A stretch of 64,000 nt of DNA. Origin: Sphingobacterium sp. UBA5670. Lineage in GTDB: Bacteria; Bacteroidota; Bacteroidia; Sphingobacteriales; Sphingobacteriaceae. Positions 35,751 to 43,461 of the stretch are shown here, piece by piece. A model generated the notes under the pieces. The model did no database searches. It saw nothing but the letters and a program-made list of their open reading frames with translations, and was not told the DNA's origin. The first letter of the stretch is position 1. Each line of letters starts with the position of its first letter. The stretch is taken from positions 62,001 through 126,000 of the forward strand of contig NZ_DIIM01000019.1 in the NCBI RefSeq assembly GCF_002420705.1, given 5' to 3'. A program made the translations under genes and the position numbers.

Positions 35751-36578
35751 ATGGCAGTTAAAAGATTCAAACCGGTAACCCCTGGTACTCGTTTTAGAGT
35801 AGGCGCAGACTACTCTGATGTTACTACAAACGTTCCTGAAAAATCGTTAGTAGTTAAAATCAACAAGAAATCAGGCGGTCGTAATAACTCCGGTAAAATG
35901 ACTATGCGTTATCTCGGTGGGGGACATAAAAAAGTATACCGATTAATTGATTTCAAACGCGATAAAAAAGATATCCCTGCAAAAGTAGCTACTATCGAGT
36001 ACGATCCGAATCGTACTGCTCGTATTGCCTTGTTGCATTACGCTGATGGTGAAAAACGTTACATCCTTGCTCCAGCTGGTTTAGAAGTTGGTCAAACTGT
36101 AATTGCAGGTGATAAAGTTGCCCCAGAAGTTGGTAATACATTACCATTAGCAAACATTCCATTGGGTTCTATCATCCACAACATTGAATTAAATCCTGGT
36201 CAAGGAGGTTCAATTGCTCGTTCGGCTGGTACTTATGCTCAATTGTCTGCTCGTGATGGTAAATATGCCATCATCAAATTACCTTCGAGCGAAACACGTA
36301 TGATCTTATTGACTTGTGTTGCTACAATTGGTTCTGTATCGAACCATGAGAGATCTAACCAAGTGTTAGGTAAAGCAGGTCGCAAACGTTGGTTAGGTCG
36401 TCGTCCAAGAGTTCGTGGTGTTGCGATGAACCCAGTAGATCACCCTATGGGTGGTGGTGAAGGCCGTACTTCAGGAGGTCACCCACGCTCACGTACAGGT
36501 GTATTAGCTAAAGGCTTCAAAACACGTTACAAGAAGAAAACATCGAATCGTTACATCATTGAGAGAAGGAAAAAATAA
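35751..36578 (+). CDS. rplB: 50S ribosomal protein L2
   Basis: Core large-subunit protein needed for subunit joining and peptidyl transfer. The 275 residues show KINKKSGGRNNSGKMTMRYLGGGHKK in the N-terminal part and the signature VRGVAMNPVDHPMGGGEGRTSGG, containing the conserved His near the active centre, in the C-terminal part. Its last base overlaps the rpsS start codon. Confidence 0.97.
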   Translation: MAVKRFKPVTPGTRFRVGADYSDVTTNVPEKSLVVKINKKSGGRNNSGKMTMRYLGGGHKKVYRLIDFKRDKKDIPAKVATIEYDPNRTARIALLHYADGEKRYILAPAGLEVGQTVIAGDKVAPEVGNTLPLANIPLGSIIHNIELNPGQGGSIARSAGTYAQLSARDGKYAIIKLPSSETRMILLTCVATIGSVSNHERSNQVLGKAGRKRWLGRRPRVRGVAMNPVDHPMGGGEGRTSGGHPRSRTGVLAKGFKTRYKKKTSNRYIIERRKK

Positions 36579-36844
36579 TGGCTCGTTCAATTAAAAAAGG
36601 TCCTTATATCGATCACAACTTAGAAAGAAAAGTTCTTTCTATGAATGAAACTAACAAGAAGTCAGTTATCAAAACATGGTCTCGTAGATCAATGATTTCA
36701 CCTGATTTTGTTGGCCATACCTTCGCAGTGCACAACGGGAATAAATTTATCCCTGTTTATGTAACAGAAAATATGGTAGGTCACAAGCTTGGTGAATTCG
36801 CGCCTACGCGTACATTCAGAGGCCACGCAGAAAAGAAAAAATAA
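36578..36844 (+). CDS. rpsS: 30S ribosomal protein S19
   Basis: Head protein of the small subunit near the A site. The 88 residues read ARSIKKGPYIDHNLERKV and end with KLGEFAPTRTFRGHAEKK, both family signatures. The start codon shares its first base with the stop of rplB, so translation is probably coupled. Confidence 0.96.
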   Translation: MARSIKKGPYIDHNLERKVLSMNETNKKSVIKTWSRRSMISPDFVGHTFAVHNGNKFIPVYVTENMVGHKLGEFAPTRTFRGHAEKKK

Positions 36845-36850
36845 TAGGTA

Positions 36851-37285
36851 ATGGAAGCAACAAAAAAACTTAAAAAGTCTGTCTTAATTAGACAACGCAA
36901 AGAGCAAGAGAAAGCTCAACAAGGAGGAGCTTCGGATGCCAAATTATTGAACTGCCCTACTTCGCCTCGTAAGATGCGTTTAGTGGTAGACTTAATTCGT
37001 GGTCAACGTGTTGAAAATGCTTTATACATTTTGAAACACTCAAGTAAAGAAGCTGCTGCTCGTGTAGAAAAATTATTATTATCTGCAATCAAAAACTGGG
37101 AAGCCAAAAATGAAGGTAAATCAGTGGAAGAAAGCGAACTAATTGTAAAAGAAGTATCAGTAGGTGGCGGTCGTCAATTGAAAAGATTACGTCCAGCTCC
37201 TCAAGGTCGCGGATACAGAGTTCGTAAACGTTCAAATCACGTTACGTTGGTAGTTGATAGCAAATTAAACGTTGAACAAAACTAA
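36851..37285 (+). CDS. rplV: 50S ribosomal protein L22
   Basis: Large-subunit protein whose beta-hairpin lines the exit tunnel; mutations there give macrolide resistance. The 144 residues have a ~30-residue lysine- and glutamine-rich N-terminal extension before the canonical start (LNCPTSPRKMRLVVDLIRG), and the hairpin region GGGRQLKRLRPAPQGRGYRVRKRSNH. The extension is common in Bacteroidota. Follows rpsS by 6 nt. Confidence 0.96.
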   Translation: MEATKKLKKSVLIRQRKEQEKAQQGGASDAKLLNCPTSPRKMRLVVDLIRGQRVENALYILKHSSKEAAARVEKLLLSAIKNWEAKNEGKSVEESELIVKEVSVGGGRQLKRLRPAPQGRGYRVRKRSNHVTLVVDSKLNVEQN

Positions 37286-37296
37286 TTTATTGAGAA

Positions 37297-38091
37297 ATGG
37301 GACAAAAAGCAAATCCAATAGGTAGCAGATTAGGAATCATCAAAGGTTGGGATTCTAACTGGTTCGGAGGTAAAAACTATTCCGATAAATTAGTTGAAGA
37401 CGAAAAAATCAGAAAATATCTTTCTGTTCGTATCGCAAAAGGTGGTGTAGCTAAAGTTGTTATCGAAAGAACTTTAAAACGTATCACTGTTACAATTCAC
37501 ACTGCTCGTCCAGGTATCGTTATCGGAAAAGGTGGTCAAGAAGTTGACAAGATCAAAGAAGAGTTGAAAAAACTGACTAAAAAGGATGTTCAAATCAACA
37601 TTTTCGAGATCAAACGCCCTGAGTTAGATGCTAAGTTAGTAGCTGAAGGTGTCGCTAAACAATTAGAGGCACGTATTTCATTCCGTCGTGCAATGAAAAC
37701 TTCAATCGCTTCTACCATGCGTATGGGTGCAGAAGGTATCAAAATCATGTGTTCTGGTCGTTTAGGTGGTGCTGAAATGGCGCGTACTGAACAATACAAA
37801 GAAGGAAGAACTCCTTTACACACATTGCGTGCTGATATCGACTACGCTTTAGCTGAAGCATTGACTACATACGGTAAAATTGGTATCAAAGTTTGGATCT
37901 GTAAAGGTGAGGTTTACGGTAAACGTGACTTATCTCCAAACATTGGTCAAGCATCTGGTGTAAAATCACGTGGCAACCACGAAGGTGGTGGCGATCGTCG
38001 CGATAACCGCAATAACAAAGGTGGTCGTGGTGGAAATAATCGTGGTGGAAACAACCGTGGTGGAAGCAACCGTGGTCCGAAAAAAGATTAA
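37297..38091 (+). CDS. rpsC: 30S ribosomal protein S3 with RG-rich tail
   Basis: Small-subunit protein at the mRNA entry with a KH domain (about 40-110; GKGGQEVDKIKEEL contains the GxxG-like loop). The N-terminus GQKANPIGSRLGIIKGWDSNWF and the C-terminal domain ending GQASGVKSRGNHEG are standard. The last ~35 residues are an unusual low-complexity tail of GGDRR, NNRGG repeats, longer than in E. coli S3 and resembling RGG-type RNA-binding tails. The codons are in frame and clean, so this is a real extension and not a frameshift. Confidence 0.97.
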   Translation: MGQKANPIGSRLGIIKGWDSNWFGGKNYSDKLVEDEKIRKYLSVRIAKGGVAKVVIERTLKRITVTIHTARPGIVIGKGGQEVDKIKEELKKLTKKDVQINIFEIKRPELDAKLVAEGVAKQLEARISFRRAMKTSIASTMRMGAEGIKIMCSGRLGGAEMARTEQYKEGRTPLHTLRADIDYALAEALTTYGKIGIKVWICKGEVYGKRDLSPNIGQASGVKSRGNHEGGGDRRDNRNNKGGRGGNNRGGNNRGGSNRGPKKD

Positions 38092-38153
38092 TAGAGTTTA
38101 TTTAGATTACAACAAAAACCTGCTGAAAAAGCAGATTTAAAAAGTATACGAAC

Positions 38154-38576
38154 ATGTTACAGCCAAAAAGAACGAAGTTCAGAAAGATGCAGAAAGGCCG
38201 CATGAAAGGTAACGCTTCTCGTGGAGCGGAGTTAGCTTTCGGTTCTTTCGGTATCAAAACAATGGAGCAAGCATGGATCACTAGTCGTCAAATCGAGGCA
38301 GCTCGTATTGCGGTTACACGTTATATGAAACGTGAAGGTCAAGTTTGGATTCGTATTTTCCCTGACAAACCTGTTACGAAAAAACCTGCAGAGGTACGTA
38401 TGGGTAAAGGTAAGGGTGCTCCAGAATACTGGGTAGCAGTAGTACGCCCAGGCCGTATGTTATTTGAAGCAGAAGGTGTGCCTTTGGAAATTGCCAAAGA
38501 AGCTTTACGCCTTGCAGCTCAAAAACTTCCGGTTCAAACTAAGTTTGTGATTCGTAGAGACTACGTTGAAGCATAA
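38154..38576 (+). CDS. rplP: 50S ribosomal protein L16
   Basis: Large-subunit protein near the A and P tRNA elbows. The 140 residues start LQPKRTKFRKMQKGRMKGNASRG and carry the conserved IRIFPDKPVTKKPAEVRMGKGKG loop. There is a 62-nt gap after rpsC and 92 nt before rpmC, the latter holding a strong hairpin. Confidence 0.97.
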   Translation: MLQPKRTKFRKMQKGRMKGNASRGAELAFGSFGIKTMEQAWITSRQIEAARIAVTRYMKREGQVWIRIFPDKPVTKKPAEVRMGKGKGAPEYWVAVVRPGRMLFEAEGVPLEIAKEALRLAAQKLPVQTKFVIRRDYVEA

Positions 38577-38590
38577 AAATCTTGGTAATG

Positions 38591-38643
38591 TCATCATTTA
38601 AGCGTTAGGGCCGTTACCCCTAACGCTATATATAAAGCGATGA
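38591..38643 (+). promoter_or_regulatory. Strong intercistronic hairpin between rplP and rpmC
   Basis: AGCGTTAGGG (38601-38610) pairs perfectly with CCCTAACGCT (38618-38627), 7-nt loop; outer arms TCATC (38591-38595) and GATGA (38639-38643) can extend it across an internal bulge. No T tract follows, so it is not an intrinsic terminator. It may be a processing or protein-binding site within the operon mRNA. Confidence 0.6.
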
Positions 38644-38668
38644 TAACCCAAATAACAACTGAAAAAAC

Positions 38669-38887
38669 ATGAAAAATTCAGAAATTTTAGAATTATCTAA
38701 TGAGGACTTAAAAGCTCGTCTTGTAGAAGAGAAAACAGCCCTTACAAAATTGAAATTTGCACATGCTGTTTCAGCTATTGAGAACCCTAACGTGATCAAA
38801 GCAGCACGCAGAACTATCGCTCGTATCAGTACAGAGATCAGTGCACGCAAAGCTGCAGCTAAAAATGAAACAGCCTCTGAGGCGTAA
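38669..38887 (+). CDS. rpmC: 50S ribosomal protein L29
   Basis: Small two-helix protein at the tunnel exit. The 72 residues begin KNSEILELSNEDLKARL, continue with EEKTALTKLKFAHAVSAIENPNVI and the helix AARRTIARISTEISARK, all typical of L29. Start chosen at the only ATG with the right length. Confidence 0.93.
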   Translation: MKNSEILELSNEDLKARLVEEKTALTKLKFAHAVSAIENPNVIKAARRTIARISTEISARKAAAKNETASEA

Positions 38888-38901
38888 AATTTAAAGTCGA
38901 A

Positions 38902-39156
38902 ATGGAAAGAAATTTAAGAAAAACAAGAATCGGCTTAGTAGTTAGCAACAAGATGGACAAATCTATCGTGGTATCAGTGGAACGTAAAGTGAAACACCCG
39001 ATCTATGGTAAGTTCGTTAAAAAAACTACTAAATTTAAAGCTCATGACGAAACTAATACCTGCGGTATCGGCGATACGGTATTAATTATGGAAACTCGTC
39101 CGCTGAGTAAAACAAAAAACTGGAGATTAGTTGAAATTATAGAAAGAGCTAAATAA
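38902..39156 (+). CDS. rpsQ: 30S ribosomal protein S17
   Basis: Primary 16S-binding small-subunit protein with an OB fold. The 84 residues show RKTRIGLVVSNKMDKSIVVSVERKVKHPIYGK and then GDTVLIMETRPLSKTKNWRLVEI, matching S17 throughout. It lies 14 nt after rpmC and 1 nt before rplN. Confidence 0.96.
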   Translation: MERNLRKTRIGLVVSNKMDKSIVVSVERKVKHPIYGKFVKKTTKFKAHDETNTCGIGDTVLIMETRPLSKTKNWRLVEIIERAK

Positions 39157-39157
39157 C

Positions 39158-39526
39158 ATGGTACAACAAGAATCAAGACTTAATGTAGCTGACAATAGCG
39201 GTGCTAAACAAGTTTTAGTAATCCGTGTATTGGGCGGTACGCGCAAGCGTTATGCATCAATCGGAGATAAGATTGTTGTATCGGTGAAAAGCGCTATGCC
39301 TTCAGGAAACGTGAAAAAAGGTTCCGTTTCTAAAGCAGTAGTCGTTAGAACGAAAAAGGAAATCCGTCGTAAAGATGGTTCATATATCCGTTTCGATGAT
39401 AACGCCGCTGTATTATTAAATAATAATGATGAACCACGTGGTACACGTATCTTTGGCCCTGTTGCTAGAGAGTTGCGTGAGAAACAGTTCATGAAAATTG
39501 TATCATTAGCACCGGAGGTTTTATAA
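39158..39526 (+). CDS. rplN: 50S ribosomal protein L14
   Basis: Large-subunit interface protein. The 122 residues begin VQQESRLNVADNSGAKQVLVIRVLGG and end with GTRIFGPVARELREKQFMKIVSLAPEVL, both L14 signatures. Length is exactly that of the bacterial family. Followed 2 nt later by rplX. Confidence 0.97.
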   Translation: MVQQESRLNVADNSGAKQVLVIRVLGGTRKRYASIGDKIVVSVKSAMPSGNVKKGSVSKAVVVRTKKEIRRKDGSYIRFDDNAAVLLNNNDEPRGTRIFGPVARELREKQFMKIVSLAPEVL

Positions 39527-39528
39527 TT

Positions 39529-39873
39529 ATGGCACAGAAAACAAAAACAACTACGCACAAAATCAAAATTAAAAAAGGTGATTTAGTGAAAGTTATCGCT
39601 GGTAACTCTAAAGGTGTTCAAGGAAAAGTATTAACTGTTTTAGTGGATAAAAATAGAGCTATCGTTGAGGGCGCTAACATCGTAAAAAAACACACTAAAC
39701 CAAGTGCAGCTAATCCTAATGGTGGTATCATTGAGAAAGAAGCTGGTATTCACATCTCTAATTTAGCTGTTATCGATCCTAAAACAGGTGCAACTACACG
39801 TGTAGGTCGTAAGTTAAATGCAGATGGTAAATTAGTTCGTTACGCTAAAAAATCAGGGGAGGAAATTAAATAA
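39529..39873 (+). CDS. rplX: 50S ribosomal protein L24
   Basis: Assembly-initiator of the large subunit with a KOW motif near the N-terminus (KIKKGDLVKVIAGNSKGVQGKVLTV, about 10-34). 114 residues, with the following NIVKKHTKPSAANPNGGIIEKEAGIHISNL typical of L24. The stop overlaps the rplE start by one base. Confidence 0.96.
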   Translation: MAQKTKTTTHKIKIKKGDLVKVIAGNSKGVQGKVLTVLVDKNRAIVEGANIVKKHTKPSAANPNGGIIEKEAGIHISNLAVIDPKTGATTRVGRKLNADGKLVRYAKKSGEEIK

Positions 39874-40442
39874 TGACTTACGTACCAAGATTAAAAGTGA
39901 AATATGCGGAAGAAATCCGTAAAGCACTTCAAGAAAAATTTCAGTATAAAAGTATTATGCAGGTTCCTAAACTTGAGAAAATCGTTGTTTCACAAGGCGT
40001 AGGAGCTGCAACAGCTGACAAAAAATTAATCGATAACGCTATCGCTGAGTTGACTTTAATCACAGGTCAACAAGCTGTTGCTACAAAATCGAAAAAAGAT
40101 ATTTCAAACTTTAAATTACGTAAAGGTATGCCTGTAGGGGCACGTGTTACTTTACGTGACAACAATATGTTTGAATTCTTGGATCGTTTAGTAGCAGTAT
40201 CGCTTCCACGTATTCGTGACTTCCGCGGTATCAACGATAAAGGTTTTGACGGACGTGGTAACTATAACTTAGGTATCACTGAACAAATCATTTTCCCTGA
40301 GATCAACATTGACAAAATCAACAAGATCCAAGGTATGGATATCACTTTCGTGACTTCTGCTCAAAATGATGTTGAAGCTTTAGAATTGTTGAAACAATTC
40401 GGTTTACCATTTAAAAATCAAAATACTAATAACAATGGCTAA
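39873..40442 (+). CDS. rplE: 50S ribosomal protein L5
   Basis: Central-protuberance protein binding 5S rRNA. The 189 residues contain the family motif VAVSLPRIRDFRGINDKGFDGRGNYNLGI and EQIIFPEINIDKI. Both ends overlap neighbours: one base with rplX, eight bases with rpsN, indicating coupled translation. Confidence 0.97.
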   Translation: MTYVPRLKVKYAEEIRKALQEKFQYKSIMQVPKLEKIVVSQGVGAATADKKLIDNAIAELTLITGQQAVATKSKKDISNFKLRKGMPVGARVTLRDNNMFEFLDRLVAVSLPRIRDFRGINDKGFDGRGNYNLGITEQIIFPEINIDKINKIQGMDITFVTSAQNDVEALELLKQFGLPFKNQNTNNNG

Positions 40443-40704
40443 AGAAGGATTAAAAGCACGCGAAGTAAAACGCGCTAAATTGGTAGCTAAATATGCGGCA
40501 AAACGTGCAGAATTAAAAGCTGCTGGCGATTACGTTGCATTAGATAAATTACCTAAAAATGCTTCTCCAGTACGTTTACACAATCGTTGTAAATTGACTG
40601 GCCGTCCTAAAGGATATATGCGTCAATTTGGTATCTCTCGTGTAACTTTCCGTGAGATGGCTTTAGATGGCAAAATCCCAGGGGTGAAAAAAGCTTCTTG
40701 GTAA
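40435..40704 (+). CDS. rpsN: 30S ribosomal protein S14 (zinc-free form)
   Basis: Small-subunit head protein. The 89 residues are the long form without the paired CxxC zinc motif: a single Cys occurs in HNRCKLTGRPKGYMRQFGISRVTFRE, the family signature. Overlaps the end of rplE by 8 nt. It is followed by a terminator-like hairpin and 139 nt before rpsH. Confidence 0.96.
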   Translation: MAKEGLKAREVKRAKLVAKYAAKRAELKAAGDYVALDKLPKNASPVRLHNRCKLTGRPKGYMRQFGISRVTFREMALDGKIPGVKKASW

Positions 40705-40727
40705 TTAAAAAAAAATACTTAATTTTG

Positions 40728-40812
40728 CCCGGGCAATTCAACTGAGGATTGCCGGGGTTTTTGCATTTTAAAATTGTTTAACAGATAGAAGGTCCCATAC
40801 CAATGGTTGGGA
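40728..40812 (+). promoter_or_regulatory. Attenuator-like hairpin and leader hairpin between rpsN and rpsH
   Basis: Arms 40728-40737 and 40748-40757 (ATTGCCGGGG) pair over 9 of 10 positions and run into five T (40758-40762), so this is terminator-like inside the operon. A second compact hairpin follows: TCCCA (40793-40797) / TGGGA (40808-40812) with inner ACC/GGT and an AAT loop, just before the S8 gene. Partial termination or r-protein autoregulation is inferred. Confidence 0.6.
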
Positions 40813-40843
40813 GGGAAACCGCTGTCACAAATTTTCATATATA

Positions 40844-41242
40844 ATGACTACAGATCCAATTGCGGATTACCTTACACGAGTAAGGAATGCCATCAAGGCC
40901 AACCACAGGGTTGTTGAAATTCCTGCATCGAACCTAAAAAAAGAGATCACTAAAGTTCTTTTTGATAAAGGTTACATTGCTAATTACAAATTCGATGAGA
41001 ATGGCGTACAGGGTACGATCAAAATCGCATTGAAATATAACCCAATTAGCAAAATTCCGGCTATTCGTACGTTGACACGTGTGAGTAAACCTGGTTTAAG
41101 AAAGTATGCAAGCGTTGATACTATGCCTCGTGTTTTGAATGGTTTAGGTATTGCTATCTTGTCAACATCTAAAGGTGTAATGACAGATAAAGAAGCTAGA
41201 CTTCAAAATGTTGGTGGTGAAGTTTTATGTTACGTTTATTAA
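40844..41242 (+). CDS. rpsH: 30S ribosomal protein S8
   Basis: Primary 16S-binding protein of the platform; in E. coli it also represses the spc operon. The 132 residues start TTDPIADYLTRVRNAIKANHRVVEIPASNLK and end with GIAILSTSKGVMTDKEARLQNVGGEVLCYVY, both canonical. Preceded by a hairpin-containing leader that could be a control site. Confidence 0.97.
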   Translation: MTTDPIADYLTRVRNAIKANHRVVEIPASNLKKEITKVLFDKGYIANYKFDENGVQGTIKIALKYNPISKIPAIRTLTRVSKPGLRKYASVDTMPRVLNGLGIAILSTSKGVMTDKEARLQNVGGEVLCYVY

Positions 41243-41263
41243 TCTAGGTAAAAGCACAAAGAA

Positions 41264-41818
41264 ATGTCAAGAATTGGAAAAGCGCCTATCGCTATCCCTG
41301 CTGGGGTAACTGTTACTATTTCGGACAAAAACTTAGTTTCAGTAAAAGGTCCTAAAGGCGAATTAACACAACAAGTTGACCGTGACATCACTATTGCTCA
41401 AGAAGAAGGCAATATTGTTGTAACACGTCCAACTGATCAAAAGAAACACAAAGCATTACACGGTCTATACCGTTCCCTGTTGGCTAACATGGTTCACGGT
41501 GTGACTGAAGGTTACAAAACTACGCAAGAGTTAGTCGGTGTAGGTTACCGTGCTTCAAGTACTGGTAATGTATTAGAGTTAACTTTAGGTTTCTCTCACC
41601 AGATTGTTTTTGTATTGCCAAACGAGGTTAAAGTATCAACTACTGCTGACAAAGGTAAAAACCCTACAATCACTTTAGAGTGTGCTGACAAACAATTGAT
41701 CGGTCAGATAGCGGCTAAAATCCGTGGCTTCCGTAAACCAGAACCTTACAAAGGAAAAGGTATCAAGTTTGAAGGTGAAGTATTGAGAAGAAAAGCAGGT
41801 AAATCAGCTAAAAAATAA
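41264..41818 (+). CDS. rplF: 50S ribosomal protein L6
   Basis: Large-subunit protein near the factor-binding site. The 184 residues start SRIGKAPIAIPAGVTVTI and include the L6 signature close to the end, KPEPYKGKGIKFEGEVLRRKAGKSAKK. Two tandem alpha/beta domains of the usual length. Followed by rplR after 5 nt. Confidence 0.97.
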   Translation: MSRIGKAPIAIPAGVTVTISDKNLVSVKGPKGELTQQVDRDITIAQEEGNIVVTRPTDQKKHKALHGLYRSLLANMVHGVTEGYKTTQELVGVGYRASSTGNVLELTLGFSHQIVFVLPNEVKVSTTADKGKNPTITLECADKQLIGQIAAKIRGFRKPEPYKGKGIKFEGEVLRRKAGKSAKK

Positions 41819-41823
41819 TAATC

Positions 41824-42177
41824 ATGGCAGGACAAAAAGCATCTCGTAGAGAGAGAATCAAAAAAGGAATCAGAAAAAACCTTGCTGGAACGTCTGAACG
41901 TCCACGTTTATCGGTTTTTAGAAGTAACAAAGGTATCTATGCGCAAATCATTGATGACAATGCAGGTAAAACATTAGTTGCTGCATCTAGTTTATCGAAA
42001 GAATTTACTGCATCTGGTAACAAAGTTGAACAGTCTAAAGCTGTAGGTAAATTGGTTGCTGAGAAAGCAGTAGCAGCAGGTATTAATAAAGTAGTTTTTG
42101 ACCGTAATGGGTACTTATACCATGGCCGTATCAAATCTTTGGCTGAAGGTGCTCGCGAAGGCGGTTTAGACTTTTAA
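41824..42177 (+). CDS. rplR: 50S ribosomal protein L18
   Basis: 5S rRNA-binding protein of the central protuberance. The 117 residues show RRERIKKGIRKNLAGTSERPRLSVFRSNKGIYAQIIDD at the start and VVFDRNGYLYHGRIKSLAEGAREGGLDF at the end, as in other L18 proteins. Sits 12 nt before rpsE. Confidence 0.97.
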   Translation: MAGQKASRRERIKKGIRKNLAGTSERPRLSVFRSNKGIYAQIIDDNAGKTLVAASSLSKEFTASGNKVEQSKAVGKLVAEKAVAAGINKVVFDRNGYLYHGRIKSLAEGAREGGLDF

Positions 42178-42189
42178 TCATAGAAAGAA

Positions 42190-42708
42190 ATGGCATTAAG
42201 CAATATAAAAAGAGTAAAATCAAGCGAAATTGAATTAAAAGATCGCTTAGTAAGTATCCAACGTGTAGCAAAAGTTACTAAAGGTGGTCGTACTTTCAGC
42301 TTCTCTGCAATTGTTGTAGTAGGTGATGAAAACGGTATCGTTGGTTACGGTTTAGGTAAAGCTAAAGAGGTAACTGAGGCAATCACTAAAGGTATCGACG
42401 ACGCAAAGAAAAATTTGGTTAAAGTTCCTATTATCAAAGGTACTGTGCCTCATGAGCAATATGGTAAATATTCTGGTGGTTCAGTTTTGGTTAAACCAGC
42501 TATCGCCGGTACGGGAGTTTTAGCAGGTGGTGCAATGCGTGCCGTATTGGAGTCTGCTGGTATCAAAGACGTATTGGCTAAATCATTAGGTTCTTCTAAC
42601 CCACACAACGTGGTAAAAGCAACTGTAACTGCTTTAGCAAACATGCGTGATGCATATACAGTAGCACAACACCGCGGTGTCGATTTAAACAAAGTATTTA
42701 ACGGTTAA
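42190..42708 (+). CDS. rpsE: 30S ribosomal protein S5
   Basis: Small-subunit accuracy protein. The 172 residues hold the N-terminal double-stranded RNA-binding fold with VAKVTKGGRTFSFSAIVVVGDENGIVGYGLGKAKEV, and the C-terminal KSLGSSNPHNVVKATVTAL. The conserved Gly-rich loop is intact. Followed by the short L30 gene 5 nt later. Confidence 0.97.
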   Translation: MALSNIKRVKSSEIELKDRLVSIQRVAKVTKGGRTFSFSAIVVVGDENGIVGYGLGKAKEVTEAITKGIDDAKKNLVKVPIIKGTVPHEQYGKYSGGSVLVKPAIAGTGVLAGGAMRAVLESAGIKDVLAKSLGSSNPHNVVKATVTALANMRDAYTVAQHRGVDLNKVFNG

Positions 42709-42713
42709 TTATC

Positions 42714-42893
42714 ATGGCAAAAATCAAAATCACCCAGATAAAGAGCGTTATCGACAGAAGCGAGCGCCAAAAGAAAACTATTGAGGCATTGGGTTTGAAA
42801 AGAATCAACCACTCAGTAGAAGTTGAAGCTACTCCATCAATTATTGGAATGGTACGTAAAGTAAACCATTTAGTAGCTATCGAAACTATTTAA
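42714..42893 (+). CDS. rpmD: 50S ribosomal protein L30
   Basis: A 59-residue protein translated from the ATG at 42714, reading AKIKITQIKSVIDRS, then KTIEALGLKRINHSVEV and MVRKVNHLVAIETI. This is the compact bacterial L30 (ferredoxin-like fold), in its usual place between rpsE and rplO. The stop TAA is at 42891-42893. It is short and easy to miss, but motif and position make it firm. Confidence 0.95.
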   Translation: MAKIKITQIKSVIDRSERQKKTIEALGLKRINHSVEVEATPSIIGMVRKVNHLVAIETI

Positions 42894-42902
42894 TATTAGC
42901 AT

Positions 42903-42930
42903 ATGGAAAGGGCCTTTTGGCTCTTTCCAT
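42903..42930 (+). promoter_or_regulatory. Strong hairpin between rpmD and rplO
   Basis: A 12-bp stem (42903-42914 with 42919-42930, one G-T pair) closed by TTTT begins 10 nt after the rpmD stop. The outer part is ATGGAAAG / CTTTCCAT. No T run follows. A looser GCTAG/CTAGC pair occurs further down the leader near 42962 and 42993. Likely an mRNA stability or regulatory element. Confidence 0.6.
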
Positions 42931-43011
42931 TACTTGTATTTATAATAATTATTTTTTAATCGCTAGTACCTGTTTAGTGAGAGCGAAGGGCTAGCACAAT
43001 TTAGTTTAAAA

Positions 43012-43458
43012 ATGAACTTAAGTAATTTAAAACCTGCAAAAGGTGCAGTAAAAAGTAGCAAACGTATTGGCCGTGGTACTGGTTCTGGTCGTGGTGGTAC
43101 TTCAACGCGTGGTCACAAAGGTGCTGGTTCTCGTTCAGGTCACTCTACGAAAATCGGTTTCGAAGGTGGTCAGATGCCTTTGCAACGTCGTGTGCCTAAA
43201 TTTGGTTTCAAAAACATCAACCGTGTTGAGTATAATGGTGTAAACTTAGATACTTTACAAGCGTTGATCGAGAAATACAATTTGACAGCTGTAGATTTCG
43301 ACGCATTGAAAGCTCATGGTTTAGTGTCTAAAAATGACAAAGTTAAAATCTTGGGTCGCGGTGAATTGAAAGCTAAAGTTGAAGTAACAGCGCACGCGTT
43401 TACTGCTTCTGCTCAAAAAGCTATCGAAGCTGCAGGCGGTTCTATCGTTAAAATTTAA
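43012..43458 (+). CDS. rplO: 50S ribosomal protein L15
   Basis: Large-subunit protein with an extended glycine/arginine-rich N-terminus: LKPAKGAVKSSKRIGRGTGSGRGGTSTRGHKG, then GGQMPLQRRVPKFGF, both signatures. 148 residues. The gap of 118 nt from rpmD contains a strong hairpin. secY starts 3 nt after the stop. Confidence 0.97.
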   Translation: MNLSNLKPAKGAVKSSKRIGRGTGSGRGGTSTRGHKGAGSRSGHSTKIGFEGGQMPLQRRVPKFGFKNINRVEYNGVNLDTLQALIEKYNLTAVDFDALKAHGLVSKNDKVKILGRGELKAKVEVTAHAFTASAQKAIEAAGGSIVKI

Positions 43459-43461
43459 TAA

